Source: Globodera rostochiensis
Taxonomy: Eukaryota > Nematoda > Chromadorea > Rhabditida > Heteroderidae
Reading direction: 5' to 3'
DNA: 64,000 nt
NCBI GenBank assembly: GCA_018350325.1
Contig: JAEVLN010000005.1
Coordinates: 1,064,142-1,128,141 of the forward strand
A program made the translations under genes and the position numbers. The notes under the pieces are model-generated. The model worked only from the letters and a program-made list of their open reading frames with translations. It was not told the origin of the DNA and ran no database searches. Shown here one piece after another: positions 1-11,764 of the stretch (position 1 is the first letter of the stretch; every line of letters starts with the position of its first letter).

Positions 1-1501
1 ATTGACTCTATTCTGGTAGAAATCCTTATCCGGAACCGGTACACCGCTGTGGACCTGTGACGCGTCGGGTGTCGTGCGGGTTGTTGGTAACTCCGTAGCC
101 GGTATCGTCGCCAGCCCAGCTTAGCGCCAAGTTCGGCAGCGTACTGATGGCAAGCAGAATGGCACCTGCTTCCCTCATCCTGTGCCAGGGAAGGGAATGG
201 CATTTTTTCAAATGATTAAAATTTTCCTTTTTAATAATTAAAGAAATACCCACCGTTTCACCACTGGGGCATCTTCCGTGGCCACTGGACCTCCTTTGAT
301 CAGATATTGATTGCCCGCTCCCGTCACAAAGCCTTTTGTCTTGAGGTTGTCTTTGGAGGTGAAGGGCACTCCGAACAGCGGTTTTGTCTTGGCCAACTGA
401 AAAGCATTGGATTTGAATTGTGATCATTATCAGGGATTCTGATCAAATTGAAATCAAAGATTTTTGGATTTTGGAAACACATTGGTTATTATTACCTCAT
501 TCCGTTCATCAGCAGTCATTTTGGCCAATTGTGAATCAACTTTTTCCGCTTCCTTCAGTGCTGCGTCGTAATTCGTGTGCGCAATTGCGTTCAGCAACGG
601 GTTGACCTCCTTCAAGCGGTTGATGTACGCAGAAACCAAGTCCGTGGAAGTCAGCTAAAGTTTCAGAAAAAAAGAAACTGCATTTACCTATTTCAAAAAA
701 AACATAGGTTGAAATTTTTTAAATTTCAAAATTAGAAATTTAATCCGCCAATTCTCAAGTAATTTTTCCAAAATGGGGTAAATTTCTTTAAAAACAATAA
801 AATTTAAACTCAAGCTTATTAATTGGTCCAGACGTTGTCCTTTCGAATCAATTTCGCCGCTTTATGTCCCGGAATGAAGAGCAACTCGCTGGCATTCTGC
901 CAACCGACATGTTCGATTGGTTCAAACGCGTTGATCAGTGCAAAGACGGCGTCCACCAGCGTGAAGTAACAATCGGCCAGGAATCGAAGAATCGGGTAGT
1001 AGTCGCGTATGAACGTGTAGCGACTCATATCCACCTTCGAGCAACTGTGTTCTGCTGCTGTTTTGGCAATTACCTGAAGGCAACAAACAGTTTTTGGCCC
1101 TAACTTTATTGAGAATGTTTGAATTTTGATTGCACCGACTAAAGACAGAGTTGTTAAAAGTGTCAAGGTTGAAAGTAAATCTAAAAATTCAAAGTTAATT
1201 GGCTTTATATATTTTAACAAAAACTGCTTCATAGGTGATAAAATTAAATGGCTTTTCAAAATAAATTTAATTTTTCTCATCTACTTTTAGTTTAGGCTTA
1301 ATTTGATCGAATTTTTCTGCAATCGAATGTTACCTCGAGAAGGTGGCTCGATGAATTCTGGTCCGCTTCATTGTGCACGACGAACTCGACATCTTGGGCT
1401 TGGGCACTGATCGGTTGGAGAACAGCATGGAAGAGGCAGTAGACAAGAAGAATCCGGACACAGTTCCGAAAAAACATTTTATGAAAATTCGGAATTGTCA
1501 T
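1..1501 (-). CDS. Fatty-acid-amide-hydrolase-like amidase, 5' part (runs off the window)
   Basis: Minus-strand gene whose 3' part lies beyond position 1. Exons read about 1501-1334, 1073-834, 654-496, 396-254 and 179 to about 55, with GT-AG borders. The start at 1501 gives an N-terminal hydrophobic anchor or signal peptide (ILLVYCLFHAVLQ). The next exons match the FAAH-2 type of the amidase-signature family: an AAKLIRKDN...SAYINRLKEVNPLLNA segment, then LFGVPFTSKDNLKTKGFVTG, which carries the conserved first lysine region of the Ser-Ser-Lys triad, then REAGAILLA and TNNPHDTRRVTG. The GGSSGGE serine loop expected right after TNNP is not readable before the window edge: the frame meets TAA near 26, so an intron probably begins around 50-55. 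The family hydrolyses fatty-acid amides, including endocannabinoids, at membranes. The family call is firm; the exact substrate is unknown. Confidence 0.85.
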
Positions 1502-1965
1502 TTTGGAAAACACCGATCGAATTTATACCCGATGAGGCCCTTACGTTGTGTCTTCTGTTGACCAAAAAAATTAATATTCGTCAATCGTTTGGCATTAATT
1601 TCGTCAATTTAAGCACACATCATTTAAATAAAGCAGCCATGCCTCCTCGGCATAATTTAACTCGCACATTAAATGTCTGGTTTTGCGATCAAACGGCAAT
1701 GACATCACTATTTGTGAAGCGCCCGCCGGGAGTTAGCCTATGTCAAATTCTATTTTTTTTTTTTGCATTTGAGAATTAAAATTTTGGGATTTAACTCAGT
1801 ATTATGTTATTTCATGTTCAAATTTGCTGTTGCGTCGACCCTTTCTACCAAAATAATAGTATATACTGAATAAATTTGATTATTTAGTCGATGAACTTTA
1901 CGACGAAATGTCGGGGTGACGAAATGTCGCGTCGCCGAAATGTCAGTGCTAAGGTCATCAATTTA
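1502..1965. other. Intergenic gap between the amidase and the tandem unit
   Basis: Upstream region of the minus-strand amidase. No convincing gene. At 1905-1950, just before the first tandem unit, there is a cluster of short degenerate repeats of CGAAATGTC (ACGACGAAATGTCGG, TGACGAAATGTCGC, GCCGAAATGTCAG). It is absent from the internal unit junctions. Confidence 0.6.
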
Positions 1966-2374
1966 TTAATTAAAATAGTAAATTTTATTTTTTTGTTGAT
2001 ATTTTGTTGTGCTTTGTTGTAAGTTGTAACGTTAACAGATAAAACGAAGTCCTAATAAATGATTTTTGTGTCACAATTGGGAATCGCTTGGTCAATCATA
2101 CAAAAACAGATACCTAACCGAAATTGAGGATAAAGCCAAACCAAACCGAGAACAAAAAGCAACCGAAATATTTTTTGGATCGTTTATAGCAAAAAATTTA
2201 CAACAATTAGTTTTCTGTAAATTGGATTTTCAGAGATAATTTATGACTTTTCTGTGCTAAATATTTAGAAATGTTTTTATTCATAAAAATATTATGATTG
2301 GTGAATTAGTTAACAAAATCACTTGATTTTGTCTTGCTGAAATGTTGTCCTAAATGGGCATTAATTAATTTATG

Positions 2375-2411
2375 TTTTGGCATTATATCCGACGGATATT
2401 ATGCCAAACAT
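2375..2411 (+). promoter_or_regulatory. Palindromic pair of ATGCCA (DOG-box) motifs, GS-like copy 1
   Basis: TTGGCAT at 2377-2383 and ATGCCAA at 2401-2407 form an imperfect palindrome (TTGGCATTATATCCG facing CGGATATTATGCCAA, one mismatch) about 150 bp upstream of the start codon. ATGCCA is the motif reported as enriched upstream of dorsal-gland effectors in Globodera. A TATA-like CATAAATAAG lies nearer the start at about 2499-2508. The same block recurs near 6977-7010 and 11579-11612. The match is visible in the sequence; function is inferred. Confidence 0.6.
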
Positions 2412-2557
2412 CTGATAGATGTTGCAACAGGAAATGGAAGCTGCCGATTGCATTTAATTCACAAATTCACGTGAATTTTTGTCGGCTGAGTCGGCTGCAT
2501 AAATAAGCGACGCCCAGGCAAAATTTTATCAAAAAAAAATTAATTTGTGCCTTAAAA

Positions 2558-5360
2558 ATGAATGCGATGTTGGCACAACTTTTTGGCATTATTTTTATAT
2601 TAACCAACTTTGGTGCTATTGTGGCCCATCCTGTGGACAAAGAAAATGAGGCGGAAGCATCGACGAACAATAAAGGTAATGGCATTGGTTTTTTTTTGTT
2701 TTAATTTTCTAATTCTTATTTTAACCGAATTAATATTATTTTTAAAATTTAAAAATATACATAAAATGATTGTTTTATGTTTTGTTTGCAGTGGACAAAG
2801 TCACTCGCAATTATGTGGAAGCATTGGTGACGGATGAAGGGCATTTGAATTCAATGCGATCGTTTGCGGTTGAATGGGCTCACAACAATGCGCTGATTTT
2901 CAGGACAAAAGAACACCCGACAAAGTAAATAAATGGACAATTAGTCAACAAAATAAACAAACAAAATTAACAATTTTGTAAATGGATTCAAAATTTGTTA
3001 ATAAATGACAATTTTAAAACTCGCAAAATTACAGAAGCGACGTGTCAACAATTGCGCCCTGCTCACTTTTCCCGTCGCCATTTCCTCGTCAGCCATTTGA
3101 GCAAGCATTGGCAGTGCAAAAGGTGCAACTTAAATTAAAATATTTCAAGAAATATTTACAAATGTTAATACCCCCACTTAAATATTGCTTCAAATTTGGG
3201 GCATTTTGATGGCACCCATTTTGATCACTATTTTAAATTTCAAAAAGGCGATGAACGAGCTGTACTTTCGCATCGGCACTGATTTTGAATTCTTGCAAGA
3301 AGCGTACAAAGATGTGATCGAAGCTGATGAGCACTTCCGCAACATGATGGACATGCTCAAATCAGTGCATGAGGAGGGCATTAAACAGCCCATCACGGTG
3401 ATCTTCCAACGCGCGGTTTGTTTTGAAATATATTTTATTACTATTTAAATCTATTTTAATTTTTTTATAAAAAGAATCTAAATACCTAACTTATAGAATT
3501 TGTTTAGGATTACATGTTAAATGTGATCAAAGGCCAAAATGGAGAGGAGCCGACTTATGAAATTAAACAGGTATGTTAAGAGTTCAAATTTATTTTTATT
3601 TATTTTAAACTTTTTAGTTGGAAGTAAACTGCGGCTCAATTGCCGGCACAAGTTTGGACCGGCATGCGACCGAGCTGAACCATGTCATGCTGAAGAAGGC
3701 AGGTTTTCATGCGGCACCCGAAGATTTGCCCGAAAATTGGCCGGACAAAGCCCAGATCGAATCCATTAAAATGGCCTGGTACAAGAAATGTTTTTTTTAT
3801 TCAAAATAATATTACTATGCATAATTTAAATATAATTTTTAACCTATAAATATTAAAATCTTTATTTAGCATTGTTTAACATACCTAACTTAATCATTTT
3901 AAATCAATCATTTAAATTCAATTTATTAACAACCAATCAAATAAAAGTGCCAAGCCTCCATTAATGGAATTCCATCGCTTTGCAGGGAATTGTATGGAAA
4001 CCCAGATGCCATTGTAGTCATTATGATCACCAATATTTCACAAACCGTTTTTGATGCCCGTTTCTTCGAGACCGAACTGGACAGAATTTCAGACGGAAAG
4101 ATAAAAGTTGCACGCGTCACTTTGTCCGGATGCGCAATTAGGTGAATATTTTCAGATTTTAAGTTTGAAAAAAACTAAACTTTCTTTTTTTTTAATGTTA
4201 GTATTTATTAATTTTTGGTTAAATTAAAGATGTTCTTTGGATGAAAACTCCAATCTGCTGTTGGACGGTCGCGAGGTGGCGGTGTTGAACTCGCGATACT
4301 CTGCGCTCGGATTTATGCCCGGCGTTCACGTAATGAATGTCAGAAAAATGATCGAACGCTCGCAAGCCATCGTAAGAAACATTTAATTATTTATTTTTAA
4401 AAACAATAGCTTATTAATAGAATAAAACAAGCATTTTAAATGACTTTTAAAATAATATTTGTTATTATTTTCAATTTAATTTTATTTACAGAAAATTCCA
4501 TCGGCTTTTGTTGGATTTAGCTGCTCAAAGAAAGTTCAACAAGTAAAATTTTATTTAAAATAAATAGTATTCAAAAAATAAAAACAAATTATTTAAAAAC
4601 TTTTAAAAAAATTCAGCTTCTTGCCGAGCAAGGAATGGTGGAGCGTTTCTTCCCAAACGAAAATGATGCCGAAACCGTAAAAGCAATTCGCCAAACATTT
4701 ACCGGATTGTGGTCACTGGACAAAGAAGATAAAGCAACCCAAGACCGGATTGAGGCATTTTAAATAAAATAAAAAAATAGCTAAAATTTAAATCTAAATT
4801 AAAATATATCCAAAAACTAAGGATGCCATTGCAAATCCCAACAATTACGTGCTGAAAACGAATATGGAATGCGGCGAATGCAATTACTTCGACGAACAAC
4901 TCGCCAACAAATTGAAGGAAATTACTCCGGCTAAGCGACCTTATTATGTTTTGATGCAAAAGCTGCGACCGATGCCTATTAAGGTCGGCGTTTGTTTCTT
5001 TTAATAAATAAATCAATTTAAAAATATTTCAACTATATTCTTTACATAATATTTAGAACATCATGATCCACCCTTTCACGCCGTCCAAGATCGACACTAT
5101 GGTCAGCGAGCTGGGCGTGTACGGAGTTCTGTTGGGCAATATGCTCACCAAGGAGGTGAGGAGTTTTTGGACAATAAAATTTTAGCATTTAAATGAAACG
5201 TAAACACTTCGCCAAACAAATTCTGAAGAACACATTCAATTTTCTTCAGGTGAAGCACAATGTGCAACAGGGCCATCTGCTGAAGACCAAGCTGGAAACC
5301 GCTAACGAAGGTGGCATTACGAAAGGAACGGCGGTGCACGATTCGCCCATTCTGTTTTGA
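2558..5360 (+). CDS. Secreted glutathione-synthetase-like protein, copy 1
   Basis: Thirteen exons: 2558-2675, 2792-2924, 3035-3122, 3248-3415, 3508-3570, 3618-3778, 3986-4141, 4230-4371, 4492-4542, 4617-4754, 4822-4983, 5057-5155 and 5250-5360. They sum to 1590 nt, or 529 aa. Intron 10 uses a GC donor (GAG|gc); the others are GT-AG. Residues 1 to about 23 are a signal peptide, absent from housekeeping glutathione synthetase. The rest follows the eukaryotic enzyme: STIAPCSLFPSPFPRQPFEQ (ends near 107), RADYML, EVNCGSIAGTSL (near 192), LLDGREVAVL, SCSKKVQQ and YVLKTNMECGECNYF (near 415-429). The ATP-grasp glycine-rich loop, GGGNN in the enzyme, reads CGECN here and the RDGY motif is altered, so normal GSH synthesis looks doubtful. 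This matches the GS-like effectors described from Globodera and Rotylenchulus, thought to act inside the plant. Effector status is inferred. Confidence 0.93.
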
Positions 5361-6568
5361 AGAATTTAAAGATTTTAGGATTCAGTTTTTCCACATTTTC
5401 CACAATTGTTTTATATTATGCATAAATAGTAAAAAAATGAATGTGTGAGCAAATGGAAACCGTACGAAGCTCCGAAGAGCATTTATTGAAATAAAGGAAT
5501 CTCGTCCATCAAAAGCCCCATTAATTTGTCGCTGGGCATGTAATATTTTCATTGTTCAGCTGTTGTTGCTCCGCTTGCTGTTGCTTTCAATCATTGCCCA
5601 TGTCGGGGGAGAGAACGGCAAAATGGGAACAACACCGACTTGGCATTACCCCCTCCCCCTCCATTATGGTTGGCAATACAAATTGAACCCATCATATAAA
5701 ACATAGATAGGTATATGTAAGGGGTGCCTTCCCCGAGCTCTCCATCCCTACGGGGAGACGATTGCCCATGTCAGTGCTGGGGACAGGCCATGTGTCCGAA
5801 GACTTAACCCCTAATTTTGGGACTTTTAAACTCTTATTTTGGCATCCTAATTTAGGGTTTTCCGGTCCAATCTCGCTATTGCCGGGCCGCGCAGCGGCCT
5901 TTCATTTCGCCGATCAGACTTAAAATTCGACACTCGGATCTTTTAAAAACATTTTCTTAGTGTCGCATTTTTCAGTGACGCTTTTTCCGGCCACGGTCAA
6001 AGTTGCTGAAACTATGCCTGTAAACCGGTGTTTTGACATTTAACTTAAAGTGAAATGCTGGTTAGATATTAAATGAAAATAACCGAGTTCAAACTGTCCC
6101 AAATTCAAAAACACCTCAAAATGGACTATGGTCACAAACTAACATACCTATCTGGGATGTCGTCCGTGTCAAAAAAAAAACAGAATACGGAATTACGGAA
6201 TGACTACGGAACGCGGAATTACGAAATGCCTAAAAATACGGAATTTCACCGAATACGGAACGGACGACATCCCTGATACATAGTGATTTTTGAACATGGT
6301 TGTGGTGAAGTAGTGAGTGGTGTGAATTGAAGTTGGATTGGGTTGGGCTTCTGATCCCCACGGTGTTAATTGATTTTTTAGACTTTTTCTGAACATTTAC
6401 GGTGTTATAACTATTCTAAAAATTCGGTTATTTTTTCTAATTTTAAAAAAATATTTCAAATGACAATTACAAACTTTTCTTTTCATTTTTTTGGTTGGAC
6501 TAAACGCAAAAACATAGGGACCTTTTGTTTGCTATATGTGTAATTTTTGGACTAATTCAGAAAATATT
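5361..6568 (+). other. Non-coding tail of unit 1
   Basis: About 1.2 kb from the GS-like stop to the next unit. It holds a GC-rich stretch (near 5610-5900) and the small inverted-repeat element at about 6155-6275. No gene is supported. The short frames at 6073-6396 are products of the element's TACGGAATTACGG motifs. Confidence 0.6.
6155..6275. mobile_element. MITE-like element with GGGATGTCGTCCGT ends (copy in unit 1)
   Basis: About 120 bp bounded by GGGATGTCGTCCGT and ACGGACGACATCCC, a perfect 14-bp terminal inverted repeat. The interior is short variants of TACGGAATTACGG. The second copy lies at 10758-10876, and the A-run after the left end differs in length between the two. No coding capacity. 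The TIR is seen directly; mobility is inferred. Confidence 0.75.
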
Positions 6569-7162
6569 AATTAAAATAGTAAATTTTATTTGTTTGTTGA
6601 TATTTTGTTGTGCTTTGTTGTAAGTTGTAACGTTAACAGATAAAACGAAGTCCTAATAAATGATTTTTGTGTCACAATTGGGAATCGCTTGGTCAATCAT
6701 ACAAAAACAGATACCTAACCGAAATTGAGGATAAAGCCAAACCAAACCGAGAACAAAAAGCAACCGAAATATTTTTTGGATCGTTTATAGCAAAAAATTT
6801 ACAACAATTAGTTTTCTGTAAATTGGATTTTCAGAGATAATTTATGACTTTTCTGTGCTAAATATTTAGAAATGTTTTTATTCATAAAAATATTATGATT
6901 GGTGAATTAGTTAACAAAATCACTTGATTTTGTCTTGCTGAAATGTTGTCCTAAATGGGCATTAATTAATTTATGTTTTGGCATTATATCCGACGGATAT
7001 TATGCCAAACATCTGATAGATGTTGCAACAGGAAATGGAAACTGCCGATTGCATTTAATTCACAAATTCACGTGAATTTTTGTCGGCTGAGTCGGCTGCA
7101 TAAATAAGCGACGCCCAGGCAAAATTTTATCAAAAAAAAAAAAATTAATTTGTGCCTTAAAA

Positions 7163-9963
7163 ATGAATGCGATGTTGGCACAACTTTTTGGCATTATTTT
7201 TATATTAACCAACTTTGGTGCTATTGTGGCCCATCCTGTGGACAAAGAAAATGAGGCGGAAGCATCGACGAACAATAAAGGTAATGGCATTGGTTTTTTT
7301 TGTTTTAATTTTCTAATTCTTATTTTAACCGAATTAATATTATTTTTAAAATTTAAAAATATACATAAAATGATTGTTTTATGTTTTGTTTGCAGTGGAC
7401 AAAGTCACTCGCAATTATGTGGAAGCATTGGTGACGGATGAAGGGCATTTGAATTCAATGCGATCGTTTGCGGTTGAATGGGCTCACAACAATGCGCTGA
7501 TTTTCAGGACAAAAGAACACCCGACAAAGTAAATAAATGGACAATTAGTCAACAAAATAAACAAACAAAATTAACAATTTTGTAAATGGATTCAAAATTT
7601 GTTAATAAATGACAATTTTAAAACTCGCAAAATTACAGAAGCGACGTGTCAACAATTGCGCCCTGCTCACTTTTCCCGTCGCCATTTCCTCGTCAGCCAT
7701 TTGAGCAAGCATTGGCAGTGCAAAAGGTGCAACTTAAATTAAAATATTTCAAGAAATATTTACAAATTTAATACCCCCACTTAAATATTGCTTCAAATTT
7801 GGGGCATTTTGATGGCACCCATTTTGATCACAATTTTAAATTTCAAAAAGGCGATGAACGAGCTGTACTTTCGCATCGGCACTGATTTTGAATTCTTGCA
7901 AGAAGCGTACAAAGATGTGATCGAAGCTGATGAGCACTTCCGCAACATGATGGACATGCTCAAATCAGTGCATGAGGAGGGCATTAAACAGCCCATCACG
8001 GTGATCTTCCAACGCGCGGTTTGTTTTGAAATATATTTTTATTACTATTTAAATCTATTTTCATTTTTTTATAAAAAGAATCTAAATTCCTAACTTATAA
8101 ATTTGTTTAGGATTACATGTTAAATGTGATCAAAGGCCAAAATGGAGAGGAGCCGACTTATGAAATTAAACAGGTATGTTAAGAGTTCAAATTTATTTGT
8201 ATTTATTTTAAACTTTTTAGTTGGAAGTAAACTGCGGCTCAATTGCCGGCACAAGTTTGGACCGGCATGCGACCGAGCTGAACCATGTCATGCTGAAGAA
8301 GGCAGGTTTTCATGCGGCACCCGAAGATTTGCCCGAAAATTGGCCGGACAAAGCCCAGATCGAATCCATTAAAATGGCCTGGTACAAGAAATGTTTTTTT
8401 TATTCAAAATAATATTACTATGCATAATTTAAATATAATTTTTAACCTATAAATATTAAAATCTTTATTTAGCATTGTTTAACATACCTAACTTAATCAT
8501 TTTAAATCAATCATTTAAATTCAATTTATTAACAACCAATCAAATAAAAGTGCCAAGCCTCCATTAATGGAATTCCATCGCTTTGCAGGGAATTGTATGG
8601 AAACCCAGATGCCATTGTAGTCATTATGATCACCAATATTTCACAAACCGTTTTTGATGCCCGTTTCTTCGAGACCGAACTGGACAGAATTTCAGACGGA
8701 AAGATAAAAGTTGCACGCGTCACTTTGTCCGGATGCGCAATTAGGTGAATATTTTCAGATTTTAAGTTTGAAAAAAACTAAACTTTCTTTTTTTTTAATG
8801 TTAGTATTTATTAATTTTTGGTTAAATTAAAGATGTTCTTTGGATGAAAACTCCAATCTGCTGTTGGACGGTCGCGAGGTGGCGGTGTTGAACTCGCGAT
8901 ACTCTGCGCTCGGATTTATGCCCGGCGTTCACGTAATGAATGTCAGAAAAATGATCGAACGCTCGCAAGCCATCGTAAGAAACATTTAATTATTTATTTT
9001 TAAAAACAATAGCTTATTAATAGAATAAAACAAGCATTTTAAATGACTTTTAAAATAATATTTGTTATTATTTTCAATTTAATTTTATTTACAGAAAATT
9101 CCATCGGCTTTTGTTGGATTTAGCTGCTCAAAGAAAGTTCAACAAGTAAAATTTTATTTAAAATAAATAGTATTCAAAAAATAAAAACAAATTATTTAAA
9201 AACTTTTAAAAAAATTCAGCTTCTTGCCGAGCAAGGAATGGTGGAGCGTTTCTTCCCAAACGAAAATGATGCCGAAACCGTAAAAGCAATTCGCCAAACA
9301 TTTACCGGATTGTGGTCACTGGACAAAGAAGATAAAGCAACCCAAGACCGGATTGAGGCATTTTAAATAAAATAAAAAAATAGCTAAAATTTAAATCTAA
9401 ATTAAAATATATCCAAAAACTAAGGATGCCATTGCAAATCCCAACAATTACGTGCTGAAAACGAATATGGAATGCGGCGAATGCAATTACTTCGACGAAC
9501 AACTCGCCAACAAATTGAAGGAAATTACTCCGGCTAAGCGACCTTATTATGTTTTGATGCAAAAGCTGCGACCGATGCCTATTAAGGTCGGCGTTTGTTT
9601 CTTTTAATAAATAAATCAATTTAAAAATATTTCAACTATATTCTTTACATAATATTTAGAACATCATGATCCACCCTTTCACGCCGTCCAAGATCGACAC
9701 TATGGTCAGCGAGCTGGGCGTGTACGGAGTTCTGTTGGGCAATATGCTCACCAAGGAGGTGAGGAGTTTTTGGACAATAAAATTTTAGCATTTAAATGAA
9801 ACGTAAACACTTCGCCAAACAAATTCTGAAGAACACATTCAATTTTCTTCAGGTGAAGCACAATGTGCAACAGGGCCATCTGCTGAAGACCAAGCTGGAA
9901 ACCGCTAACGAAGGTGGCATTACGAAAGGAACGGCGGTGCACGATTCGCCCATTCTGTTTTGA
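7163..9963 (+). CDS. Secreted glutathione-synthetase-like protein, copy 2
   Basis: Second tandem copy, with the same 13-exon structure, signal peptide, GC-AG intron 10 and altered ATP-grasp loop as the first. Translated exons that I compared are identical to copy 1. Introns and flanks differ by single bases and homopolymer lengths, for example TAATTCCTAAC versus TAATACCTAAC-type differences in intron 4. The palindromic ATGCCA pair is preserved near 6977-7010. It is presumably co-regulated with its neighbours, since each copy has its own promoter. Nothing in the frame suggests decay. Confidence 0.93.
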
Positions 9964-11171
9964 AGAATTTAAAGATTTTAGGATTCAGTTTTTCCACATT
10001 TCCCACAATTGTTTTATATTATGCATAAATAGTAAAAAAATGAATGTGTGAGCAAATGGAAACCGTACGAAGCTCCGAAGAGCATTTATTGAAATAAAGG
10101 AATCTCGTCCATCAAAAGCCCCATTAATTTGTCGCTGGGCATGTAATATTTTCATTGTTCAGCTGTTGTTGCTCCGCTTGCTGTTGCTTTCAATCATTGC
10201 CCATGTCGGGGGAGAGGACGGCAAAATGGGAACAACACCGACTTGGCATTACCCCCTCCCCCTCCATTATGGTTGGCAATACAAATTGAACCCATCATAT
10301 AAAACATAGATAGGTATATGTAAGGGGTGCCTTCCCCGAGCTCTCCATCCCTACGGGGAGACGATTGCCCATGTCAGTGCTGGGGACAGGCCATGTGTCC
10401 GAAGACTTAACCCCTAATTTTGGGACTTTTAAACTCTTATTTTGGCATCCTAATTTAGGGTTTTCCGGTCCAATCTCGCTATTGCCGGGCCGCGCAGCGG
10501 CCTTTCATTTCGCCGATCAGACTTAAAATTCGACACTCGGATCTTTTAAAAACATTTTCTTAGTGTCGCATTTTTCAGTGACGCTTTTTCCGGCCACGGT
10601 CAAAGTTGCTGAAACTATGCCTGTAAACCGGTGTTTTGACATTTAACTTAAAGTGAAATGCTGGTTAGATATTAAATGAAAATAACCGAGTTCAAACTGT
10701 CCCAAATTCAAAAACACCTCAAAATGGACTATGGGCACAAACTAACATACCTATCTGGGATGTCGTCCGTGTCAAAAAAAAACAGAATACGGAATTACGG
10801 AATGACTACGGAACGCGGAATTACGAAATGCCTAAAAATACGGAATTTCACCGAATACGGAACGGACGACATCCCTGATACATAGTGATTTTTGAACATG
10901 GTTGTGGTGAAGTAGTGAGTGGTGTGAATTGAAGTTGGATTGGGTTGGGCTTCTGATCCCCACGGTGTTAATTGATTTTTTAGACTTTTTCTGAACATTT
11001 ACGGTGTTATAACTATTCTAAAAATTCGGTTATTTTTTCTAATTTTAAAAAAATATTTCAAATGACAATTACAAACTTTTCTATTCATTTTTTTGGTTGG
11101 ACTAAACGCAAAAACATAGGGACCTTTTGTTTGCTATATGTGTAATTTTTGGACTAATTCAGAAAATATTA
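9964..11171 (+). other. Non-coding tail of unit 2
   Basis: Copy of the unit 1 tail, including the inverted-repeat element at 10758-10876. No gene supported. Confidence 0.6.
10758..10876. mobile_element. MITE-like element with GGGATGTCGTCCGT ends (copy in unit 2)
   Basis: Duplicate of the 6155 element, carried by the tandem duplication. It has the same 14-bp inverted ends and a slightly shorter A-run. The partly truncated third unit does not contain it. Confidence 0.75.
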
Positions 11172-11764
11172 ATTAAAATAGTAAATTTTATTTGTTTGTT
11201 GATATTTTGTTGTGCTTTGTTGTAAGTTGTAACGTTAACAGATAAAACGAAGTCCTAATAAATGATTTTTGTGTCACAATTGGGAATCGCTTGGTCAATC
11301 ATACAAAAACAGATACCTAACCGAAATTGAGGATAAAGCCAAACCAAACCGAGAACAAAAAGCAACCGAAATATTTTTTGGATCGTTTATAGCAAAAAAT
11401 TTACAACAATTAGTTTTCTGTAAATTGGATTTTCAGAGATAATTTATGACTTTTCTGTGCTAAATATTTAGAAATGTTTTTATTCATAAAAATATTATGA
11501 TTGGTGAATTAGTTAACAAAATCACTTGATTTTGTCTTGCTGAAATGTTGTCCTAAATGGGCATTAATTAATTTATGTTTTGGCATTATATCCGACGGAT
11601 ATTATGCCAAACATCTGATAGATGTTGCAACAGGAAATGGAAACTGCCGATTGCATTTAATTCACAAATTCACGTGAATTTTTGTCGGCTGAGTCGGCTG
11701 CATAAATAAGCGACGCCCAGGCAAAATTTTATCAAAAAAAAAAAAATTAATTTGTGCCTTAAAA

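Noticed and set aside
3190..3396. Minus-strand frames across the GS-like units (MMGCLMPSS..., MTRATFIF..., MIYLLKET...)
   Set aside because: Antisense shadows of GS-like exons, repeated only because the unit is repeated.
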